The notes under the pieces: generated by a model | What the model was told of the DNA's origin: nothing | The model's database searches: none | Seen by the model: the letters and a program-made list of their open reading frames with translations, nothing else | NCBI GenBank assembly: GCA_039924425.1 | Contig: JBDTAX010000092.1 | Coordinates: 1 to 10,725 of the forward strand | Origin: GCA-003244245 sp039924425 | GTDB taxonomy: Bacteria; Actinomycetota; Actinomycetes; Mycobacteriales; Pseudonocardiaceae | Direction: 5' to 3' | DNA length: 10,725 bases | Part shown: piece by piece, positions 1-4,945 of the stretch | How the letters are laid out: every line of letters begins with the position of its first letter | How positions within the stretch are numbered: position 1 is the first letter of the stretch | Position numbers and translations under genes: made by a program

Positions 1-2
1 CA

Positions 3-38
3 CTGGGCTACACGGTCACCCTCCAACCCGCGGCCTGA
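3..38 (+). CDS. C-terminal end of an upstream gene (partial)
   Basis: Frame 3 reads LGYTVTLQPAA and stops at TGA (36-38). The last codons have GC-rich third positions, and the frame is open to the window edge, so this is probably the tail of a plus-strand gene starting outside the window. Eleven residues are too few to name a family. A short tail of this type occurs in some actinobacterial transposases, but that is only an impression. The gene would be convergent with the large minus-strand gene that ends at 215. Confidence 0.3.
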   Translation: MGYTVTLQPAA

Positions 39-44
39 CCGCGG
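28..44 (+). terminator. Small hairpin over the stop of the partial gene
   Basis: CCGCGG (28-33) and CCGCGG (39-44) can pair across a 5-nt loop that contains most of the TGA stop. The stem is only 6 bp, each arm is itself palindromic, and no T tract follows. It could help end transcription of the upstream gene, but it may be chance in GC-rich DNA. Confidence 0.2.
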
Positions 45-71
45 CTTCCCCCGTCCCGACTCAGCAAATCA

Positions 72-179
72 AGCAAGCCGAGCCGGTGGTGCCGTTCGCC
101 CGTCCCCGGCTTGGTTTTCGGATCAGCAAGCCGAGCCGGTGGTGCCGTTCGCCCGTCCCCGGCTTGGTTTTCGGATCAG
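72..179. repeat. Two perfect tandem copies of a 53-bp unit
   Basis: The segment 72-124 is repeated without a mismatch at 125-177, and the identity runs 2 bases further (178-179). Each copy carries the inverted arms CAAGCCG and CGGCTTG (74-80 with 107-113; 127-133 with 160-166). They lie between the end of the partial plus-strand gene and the stop (215) of the large minus-strand gene, so transcripts from both sides could form these hairpins. Leftward, the last stem is followed by a mildly T-rich TTGATTTG, so the array may act as a terminator. Perfect identity suggests a recent duplication, and copy number may vary between strains. No spacers separate the copies, so it is not a CRISPR array. 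Confidence 0.85.
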
Positions 180-214
180 AAACCAGGCGCCGGTGGGGTC
201 AACCGCTACGGTGC

Positions 215-1996
215 CTATCGGGAATCGGGCATGGTCCGGTAGTAGTCACGCAGCGCGAGGATCTCCTTGCGGCGGGTGGAGGTGAGGTAGTCGGGTGAAC
301 CGAGGTTCATCTCGCGGTACTGGCGGTGTGGATCGACGCCAATGGCGCGTAGCAGGGGCTCGCTGCGCTGCGAGACGCTGCCTTGGCCGATTCCGAAGTG
401 CCCCATCAGATCCTTGACCAGCAGCTCGCGGGCGAACAGGTCATTGGCCTTCCCGATGCCCCAGCAGATCGCCGCAGCGGCGGTGTGCGCCCGGCCGCGG
501 CGCCGGAAGATCTCCGGGTCCGCCGCGGCGGCGCGGGCGAGGTACCGGCGGCAGGCAGTGCGGCACTCCACGTCGAGCAGCTCGTCGCAGCACCGGTCGA
601 TCAGCCGGAGCACCTCGGCCACCCGCTCGTGGATGTCGGCGGGGATCGGGTCCCACTCGAAGGGTTCGTCGGGCAGCGGGGCGGTGTCGAGCTTGTCCAG
701 GGCGTCCTCGCCGCCGACGGCACAGCGCAGGGGATCAAGCAGAATCTCCGGCAGGCTTGTTGGCTGGGCTTCGGGCAGCGGCCAGGCGCCGCCGGAATTC
801 AGCGCGCTCATCGCGGCTAGCAGCGCGGCCGGACTTGATGGCCGCGGCGAGCGGATCATCCGCTGGAACTGTGGCTCGTACTCATCGACCGTGGCGAGGG
901 TGCGAGCGGTGAGTGCGGCCCGGATGCCGCGCTCGTGGTGGCAGAAACGGATGAAGGCCCGCAGCAGTTCGGGGAGTTTGGCGAGGTAGACCGCGTCGTC
1001 AGCGATCTTGCGCGGGATCCAGTGGATGAGCAGGATCTCCACGGCCACCGGGCTCCAGCGCAGCGGGTCGCCTGGTCCGTAGGCGGTGCCGAACCACAGC
1101 ACCGACTTCATCAGGCCGCGGTGGTCGGTGTTATCGAGACCGGCTCCGAACGGCGAGGTGAGGAAGCGCTCGGTGAGCTCAGCCAGCGTGTTGTCGTCCC
1201 AGAACGGTCGTTGGTAGCCGGTGCCCCCGGCGGGCAGTATGCCCAGGATCCACTCGACGAGCGGCCGACAGGCGGGCCAGGTGTCGGTCTCCAACGGGGG
1301 GAAGGCAACAGATCCCAGCGTGATCGCGCCGCGGATCCGGGCCCGGGCGTCAGCCGGGGAGAGGTCCGTCCAGGTGGTGTCCGGGTCGTCTTCGCCGGCC
1401 AGACGCATGTGCTCGATCAGTGCGTCGAGTGGTTCGGGGACCGCGAAGGCGTCCTTGACCAGGGTGCCCATGTTGTGGTCGATGTACACCACGAGTGACA
1501 GCGCGAAGCCGTCGGGCAGGCTCACCCCAATCATGATGTTGTCGCCGTCGCCGAGCATGTGCACCATCTCAACGACCCCATCGACCGTGGCCCGGCCCAG
1601 ATCGGTGAGCCATTCGGGCAGGGTGTGCACTCGTTTGGTGATCGCGCGACGCACTCGGTGGCGCATGATGTCGTCGCCGGACAGCTCAGTGATCACGGCC
1701 AGCAGAGCCGAGGTCTCGGGCAGGTCGACGTCGAGGAACGTTCGTACCAACTCGTCACGGGTCGGCAAGGAAGGTTCGAGCGTTTGTTCGAACGGGTTGG
1801 CCCGCAGCGGTTCGAGTGCGGCGAGCAGCGAGCTGACCATGAATATCAACGTGAGCGGGTGGTCGTCAGCGAGGGCGGCCGCGACATCTCGGATGAGGTC
1901 GGGCTCCTGCGGCCGGGGCTGCGGCTGGGTGGACTTGCCGTGACCCAGCCGTCGCTTCGCGGGGCCGCGCCTCTCGGGGGGCGTTCGCTTGGACAC
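215..1996 (-). CDS. DUF6398-type conserved actinobacterial protein of unknown function
   Basis: No enzymatic role can be assigned. The gene encodes 593 residues from a GTG at 1996 (VSKRTPPERRG). An upstream GTG at 2089 would add 31 residues, but those codons have mixed third positions whereas GC-rich third positions begin at 1996, so I prefer 1996. The N terminus is basic and Pro/Gln-rich. A helical region follows, then a conserved-looking core with LGDGDN and VYIDHNMGTLVKDAF, ETDTWPACRPLVEW and DPLRWSPVAVEILL. The last ~100 residues (about 454-555) resemble DUF6398: a helical segment with ICWGIGKANDL and VKDLMGHFGIGQGSVSQRS, the second reminiscent of a helix-turn-helix or cyclin-like fold. 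I recall this overall pattern from long hypothetical proteins of actinomycetes; the family name comes from memory. There is no signal peptide or membrane segment, so it is probably cytoplasmic. It is divergent from the small membrane gene at 2144. Confidence 0.8.
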   Translation of the reverse strand: MSKRTPPERRGPAKRRLGHGKSTQPQPRPQEPDLIRDVAAALADDHPLTLIFMVSSLLAALEPLRANPFEQTLEPSLPTRDELVRTFLDVDLPETSALLAVITELSGDDIMRHRVRRAITKRVHTLPEWLTDLGRATVDGVVEMVHMLGDGDNIMIGVSLPDGFALSLVVYIDHNMGTLVKDAFAVPEPLDALIEHMRLAGEDDPDTTWTDLSPADARARIRGAITLGSVAFPPLETDTWPACRPLVEWILGILPAGGTGYQRPFWDDNTLAELTERFLTSPFGAGLDNTDHRGLMKSVLWFGTAYGPGDPLRWSPVAVEILLIHWIPRKIADDAVYLAKLPELLRAFIRFCHHERGIRAALTARTLATVDEYEPQFQRMIRSPRPSSPAALLAAMSALNSGGAWPLPEAQPTSLPEILLDPLRCAVGGEDALDKLDTAPLPDEPFEWDPIPADIHERVAEVLRLIDRCCDELLDVECRTACRRYLARAAAADPEIFRRRGRAHTAAAAICWGIGKANDLFARELLVKDLMGHFGIGQGSVSQRSEPLLRAIGVDPHRQYREMNLGSPDYLTSTRRKEILALRDYYRTMPDSR

Positions 1997-2089
1997 CCCG
2001 GAAAGGGTAGCCCCTGGCTCCTCGGCGCCCCGCGTCAGGCGAAGTCGCCAGGCGGGGTCCCGTCGGCGCTCAACAGATACTGAGAACAC

Positions 2090-2117
2090 TTGTCTGTTGT
2101 ATACGTATGCGTATACA
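2090..2117 (+). promoter_or_regulatory. Promoter with embedded palindromic operator
   Basis: TTGTCT (2090-2095) and TATACA (2112-2117), 16 bp apart, form a plausible -35/-10 pair for the small gene at 2144. The perfect inverted repeat TGTATACG-TATG-CGTATACA (2098-2117) fills the spacer and covers the -10 box, the geometry of an operator where a repressor blocks polymerase. TATAC-rich palindromes resemble GntR-type sites of actinomycetes, but no such regulator is encoded in the window. The divergent gene starting at 1996 could share the control. Confidence 0.55.
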
Positions 2118-2143
2118 CTGGGGACGGATTGGAGGTGGGGCAG

Positions 2144-2323
2144 ATGACCACCATCATGTTTGTCCTCGTGGGTATGTTGCTGGTGGGTGTGTTGATCGGT
2201 TCAGGTCTGCACACCCGAGCCATCGACCGAAGGTATCGGCGAGTGGCGCGACTCGTGCAAGAGCTGCATGAGCGAGAGCTCCAGGAGCAAGAGCGGGTCA
2301 TGGCGACCCGGGTCCCCCGATGA
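2144..2323 (+). CDS. Small single-pass membrane protein
   Basis: The 59-residue product starts at ATG 2144, chosen because GGAGG (2131-2135) lies 8 bases upstream; the frame is open back to 2090, but no good site supports a start there. Residues 1-19 form one hydrophobic helix (TTIMFVLVGMLLVGVLIGSGL), followed by a basic stretch (RAIDRRYRRVARL) and then a charged, probably helical tail rich in Glu, Gln and Arg (QELHERELQEQERV). By the positive-inside rule the tail should be cytoplasmic, and it could form a short coiled coil. No family is recognised. The operator at 2098-2117 lies just upstream and a strong hairpin starts 5 bases after the stop, so it is probably its own transcription unit. 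Confidence 0.7.
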   Translation: MTTIMFVLVGMLLVGVLIGSGLHTRAIDRRYRRVARLVQELHERELQEQERVMATRVPR

Positions 2324-2328
2324 CATGC

Positions 2329-2366
2329 TGTGAGCTGTAGGGACGGGCTCGTCCCTACAGCTCACA
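2329..2366 (+). terminator. 17-bp perfect hairpin after the small membrane gene
   Basis: TGTGAGCTGTAGGGACG (2329-2345) and its exact reverse complement (2350-2366) enclose the 4-nt loop GGCT. The stem begins 5 bases after the TGA at 2321-2323. There is no T tract, which is common for actinobacterial terminators. It lies only 19 bp before the next gene on the same strand, so it may separate the two genes or attenuate read-through; a protein-binding palindrome is an alternative. Confidence 0.7.
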
Positions 2367-2384
2367 ACGCATCGGAGTGGGGCA

Positions 2385-2792
2385 GTGATGATCACTGAGG
2401 ACGACCGACCCAAGCCGCCAGAGCTTGTTAGCCTTTACGCTGCCACTTCAGACGTGTTCGAGATGCTTAAAGAAGAATTTCAGGTTCCTGACACCTACGA
2501 GCTCGTGCTGCGCAATGTTGATGCGGCGGAGCCCGTCCTGCGAAGCACGCTTGACATTGCCGCGATCACTATGCGGAAGATCCAAGCCTTGCGCTGGGTA
2601 ACGAAACCCGGTGTTGAGACGGCGAACGACGTCGTCGTCGCGCTTGCCGCGGACCTCCTGCGGGCTTTCGATCACTTGGTGAGCTGTTGCGCTGATGAAA
2701 CCAGGGCTGATGCGCTGACCACGTTCAAAAACCATGTTGTGCTTGCCGCACGGCGCGCTGGAGGTGATGGCGGTGTCGCTAGGCTCAGGTGA
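2385..2792 (+). CDS. 135-residue protein of unknown function
   Basis: No family is recognised. The start is GTG 2385 or the adjacent ATG 2388; GGAG at 2374-2377 is 7 or 10 bases upstream. The leader (GGAGTGGGGCAG) is very like that of the small gene at 2144 (GGAGGTGGGGCAG). The protein looks soluble, acidic in the first half and mostly helical (LVSLYAATSDVFEMLKEEF, TANDVVVALAADLLRAFDHLVSCCADE), with no signal peptide or membrane helix. Base composition dips at the 5' end (for example CTTAAAGAAGAATTTCAG), unlike the GC-rich neighbours, which could mean acquired DNA. A hairpin begins 5 bases after the stop. Its last ~120 bp overlap a convergent minus-strand ORF; both may be real, but this one has the more protein-like sequence there. 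Confidence 0.65.
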   Translation: MMITEDDRPKPPELVSLYAATSDVFEMLKEEFQVPDTYELVLRNVDAAEPVLRSTLDIAAITMRKIQALRWVTKPGVETANDVVVALAADLLRAFDHLVSCCADETRADALTTFKNHVVLAARRAGGDGGVARLR

Positions 2793-3085
2793 AGTATCGC
2801 AGACCCTGGCCCTCCCTCGCCGGGGTCCGCGATGCGCCACCGTGCCGCCTTCTGCTTGGCCAACCCGCGGACAACGGCAGGTGGCACCATCTCGGTCAAA
2901 GAAGGACTCAGCACTCGGGTGAGCTGCCAGCACATGAAATGCCGACGAAAGTCCATGTCATGCGCGCATCCCATGTCGATCAGTAGACCCGTGATGTTCG
3001 CTCCCGCATCGAGGTGAGCCGCAGCGACGGCGCTCCGCACCGCACCCACGATCGCGCGGGATTCCGCTTCACCGCTGCCGACCAT
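2672..3085 (-). CDS. 137-residue unknown protein, second gene of the RHH unit
   Basis: ATG 3085 is preceded by a very good ribosome binding site: GGAGG ends 5 bases before the start. The RHH-like gene ends at 3110, leaving a 24-bp gap, so the two are probably co-transcribed. The first ~90 residues look protein-like (EAESRAIVGAVRSAVAAAHL, GLLIDMGCAHDMDFRRHFMCWQLTRVL). The last ~45 are low-complexity and lie antisense to the 135-residue gene and its hairpin, so the C terminus may be an accidental extension of a truncated or frameshifted gene. No family is recognised. By position it could be the partner (effector or toxin) of the RHH protein, but no toxin motif is visible. Confidence 0.5.
   Translation of the reverse strand: MVGSGEAESRAIVGAVRSAVAAAHLDAGANITGLLIDMGCAHDMDFRRHFMCWQLTRVLSPSLTEMVPPAVVRGLAKQKAARWRIADPGEGGPGSAILHLSLATPPSPPARRAASTTWFLNVVSASALVSSAQQLTK
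2797..2832 (+). terminator. Interrupted 14-bp stem just after the 135-residue gene
   Basis: TCGCAGACCC (2797-2806) pairs with GGGTCCGCGA (2823-2832) with a single A-C mismatch. The stem continues through a T-G wobble (2807/2822) and GGC/GCC (2808-2810 with 2819-2821), leaving the 8-nt loop CCTCCCTC. It begins 5 bases after the TGA at 2790-2792. It lies inside the minus-strand ORF 2672-3085, so for that gene it would be coding sequence or a sign that the ORF effectively ends near here. Confidence 0.5.
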
Positions 3086-3109
3086 TGCCGCCTCCGGGTC
3101 ATGTTACGC

Positions 3110-3385
3110 TCAGTCGGGCGATCCAGGATGTCGCTGGGGGAGCAGCCGCGCGCGGAACTCGTCCACTCTCGCGCTCAGCTCTTCCGCTCGCCGGGCCTCG
3201 ATGGTCTCGAACTTCTTGAACACCGCCTCGACTCCATACTCGTCGACGAGGTTCTGGGCGACATTGATCACAGCGCTCCGGACGAAGGCGGAGAGCGTCT
3301 GCCCCTGGTGGCGCGCGACCACCTCGAGCAGGGACCGCTCGTCCGGGGGCACCCGGAAACAGATGGGAGAGCACTCGCTGGCCAC
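3110..3385 (-). CDS. Ribbon-helix-helix-like small protein with C-terminal coiled coil
   Basis: The preferred start is GTG 3385, giving 91 residues, because an AAGGGAG site sits 5 bases upstream; an upstream start at 3424 would add 13 residues. Residues 7-14 (PICFRVPP) fit a beta strand, then helix A (DERSLLEVVARH, 15-26), the turn GQTLS and helix B (AFVRSAVINVAQNLVDEYG). This is the usual order of RHH/CopG or DUF1778-like DNA-binding proteins. The rest (EAVFKKFETIEARRAEELSARVDEFRARLL) is charged, helical and coiled-coil-like, suited to dimerisation or partner binding. It heads a two-gene unit with the 137-residue ORF. A perfect palindrome ~65 bp upstream (3451-3466) is a likely site for its own dimer. 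The RHH call rests on pattern only. Confidence 0.65.
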   Translation of the reverse strand: MASECSPICFRVPPDERSLLEVVARHQGQTLSAFVRSAVINVAQNLVDEYGVEAVFKKFETIEARRAEELSARVDEFRARLLPQRHPGSPD

Positions 3386-3450
3386 TGGGTCTCCCTTCCA
3401 CTTCGTCACGAGGCGTGGGCCCATTGCAGGCTTGGGCTCACTGCGATGTC

Positions 3451-3466
3451 ACAAGCTTAAGCTTGT
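3451..3466 (-). promoter_or_regulatory. Perfect 16-bp palindrome upstream of the RHH gene
   Basis: ACAAGCTTAAGCTTGT equals its own reverse complement and contains AAGCTT twice. It overlaps the TAA stop (3457-3459) of the radical SAM gene and lies ~65 bp upstream of the RHH start on the same strand. TGTCA (3447-3451) and TGACA (3468-3472) flank it, one base out of register with its axis. The AT-rich run is unusual for this DNA. An operator for autoregulation by the RHH protein is the most economical reading. A hairpin from it would have only a 6-bp stem, so a terminator is less likely. Confidence 0.55.
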
Positions 3467-4926
3467 ATGACAGATACGTCAACACTGGCCGGCGCGGGGC
3501 GCTCGACGATTGGCAGCAGCCGGCGCAGCTCGACGTTCTCGGCCGGGTCGAGCACGCAGTGCTGCACACAGGCGGGAACCAGCTCGCCGGCCTGTGTGCC
3601 CTGGGTTGGGTGCACTGCTGGGTCCGAGGCTGGGTGCGCCATCGCGTAATGGCAAGATGCCAGCCGCTGCTGGGTGGCGAGCAACCGCGGGTCGGAGGCC
3701 TGCTCGCCGCGGCGCATCAGCTCCCACGCCGGTGCGACGTCCGCGGCGTCCATGAACTGGTGCACCACGAACGACACCGGCGCCACGCCGTGTCGCAGCA
3801 GCGCCCGCGCCCCACCGATCCGCCGCAGGGTGCGGGCGATCCACCGGACCGCGATCACGAGGATGACCGGGTGTCGCGCGACCGAGCGCACCAGCTTGCC
3901 GGCCAGCTCGAGCGCAGCCACCCCGGTGAAGTTCACTCCGCCGAAGTAGCGCAGGAACGCGTCCCTGGTGGCGAGATCCCGCGGGTCATCGCCGGACAGG
4001 AACGGGTGCCACCTCGGGCCGACGTAGAAGCCGTAGGCCGCCCGGTTGCACCGCAGGTCGCCGTGCTGGATCACGGTGTAGTCCAGCGCGGTGCCCACGC
4101 CCTGCTCGATCTCCCGCCAGACCTCGTCCATGCCGATCTGCGCGTAGTCCTCCCGCCAGCGCCGGTCGTCGCCCACGAACGCCGCCGGCTGGAAGGAGAA
4201 CATCCCGAACCCCATCGCGTGGCAGTCCCGCACCACGTCGGCGACCTGGCCGAGGTTCGCTGGGGTGACGGTCATGTTGTGCGCCAGGAAGAAGCGCACC
4301 CCGTGCTTGGCGCGCAGGCTGGTGAACATGTCGACGAAGCGCTGCCGGTAGGGGTTGAGCTCCCGCTCGCCGCTCGGCCGCGGGATGCCGCGCCGGCCGA
4401 ACATGAGCATGTCGAAGTGCCCGGCGAAGGACAGCCGCCGCAGCCGCGGCCGCCCCCGATTGTCCAGCGTGAGGCGTTCCAGGTAGTCGGGGTCGAAGTC
4501 CCCGTGGGACATGCTCATCGGCTCGCGGCCGTACTGGCGCATGATCAACAGCGCCGCCGCGTGGTCGTCCGGGTGCAGCAGCGTCACCTCCCCGCCGATC
4601 AACTGGGCGTGCGCGCGGGGGCCGCGCAGCCGGCGCAGCAACGCCATCTGCTTGCCGACCTCAGCGAGGGTCTGCGCCCCGTCCACCCGAACCTGGTTGG
4701 CGCCGCGCGAGTGGTAGCAGGGCGTGCACGCCAAGTCACATCGCGGGAAGACCCCGTGGGTGCCCTCACAGCCCACCGCGTGCCGGCCCAGTACCTGCCC
4801 GGGCGTCTTGACGTGCTCGGGCAGCTCCGCCCAGCGGCGGTGCAGCGCCGCGGCGAACTCCGGATCGACCGGCCTGCTCCGGCGTTCCCACCGCCGCAAC
4901 AAATCGATCGCGCCCATGCCCACCAC
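3457..4926 (-). CDS. Radical SAM protein, stand-alone, substrate unknown
   Basis: The protein is 489 residues from GTG 4926; GTG 4923 and ATG 4917 are alternatives, none with a clear ribosome binding site. Residues 63-70 read CDLACTPC, the CX3CX2C ligand set that binds the 4Fe-4S cluster and S-adenosylmethionine. GGE follows at 111-113, the usual SAM-contacting glycine motif after strand 2. The rest of a partial barrel is suggested by RLSFAGHFDMLMFGR, VRFFLAHNMTVTP and FGMFSFQPAAFVG. The C-terminal region has a hydrophobic stretch (HPVILVIAVRW), then C425, C453 and C457 in a segment reading LVPACVQHCVLDPAEN. I recall similar C-terminal signatures in actinobacterial radical SAM proteins. The extra cysteines could hold a second cluster, which is inference. 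It is divergent from the MPE/radical SAM fusion, 19 bp between starts, suggesting a shared pathway. Confidence 0.85.
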   Translation of the reverse strand: MVGMGAIDLLRRWERRSRPVDPEFAAALHRRWAELPEHVKTPGQVLGRHAVGCEGTHGVFPRCDLACTPCYHSRGANQVRVDGAQTLAEVGKQMALLRRLRGPRAHAQLIGGEVTLLHPDDHAAALLIMRQYGREPMSMSHGDFDPDYLERLTLDNRGRPRLRRLSFAGHFDMLMFGRRGIPRPSGERELNPYRQRFVDMFTSLRAKHGVRFFLAHNMTVTPANLGQVADVVRDCHAMGFGMFSFQPAAFVGDDRRWREDYAQIGMDEVWREIEQGVGTALDYTVIQHGDLRCNRAAYGFYVGPRWHPFLSGDDPRDLATRDAFLRYFGGVNFTGVAALELAGKLVRSVARHPVILVIAVRWIARTLRRIGGARALLRHGVAPVSFVVHQFMDAADVAPAWELMRRGEQASDPRLLATQQRLASCHYAMAHPASDPAVHPTQGTQAGELVPACVQHCVLDPAENVELRRLLPIVERPAPASVDVSVIQA

Positions 4927-4945
4927 ACTAGTAACGTCGAGCCCG

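Noticed and set aside
72..179. Possible CRISPR array
   Set aside because: There are only two copies, directly abutting, with no spacers and no cas genes.
935..1498. Plus-strand open frame within the first large gene
   Set aside because: It is a shadow of the opposite strand with no domain or start signal.
1997..2089. N-terminal extension of the large minus-strand gene to GTG 2089
   Set aside because: Third codon positions here are mixed, there is no ribosome binding site, and the segment adjoins the operator; coding bias begins at GTG 1996.
2448..2933. Minus-strand open frame of 161 codons overlapping the RHH partner
   Set aside because: There is no good ribosome binding site, it runs antisense to most of the 135-residue gene, and the sequence is not protein-like; the frame from 3085 has a far better start.
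4724..4945. N-terminal extension of the MPE/radical SAM fusion
   Set aside because: The extension is antisense to the divergent radical SAM gene and is Ser/Arg/Cys-rich low complexity; the phosphoesterase-like fold starts right after ATG 4946.
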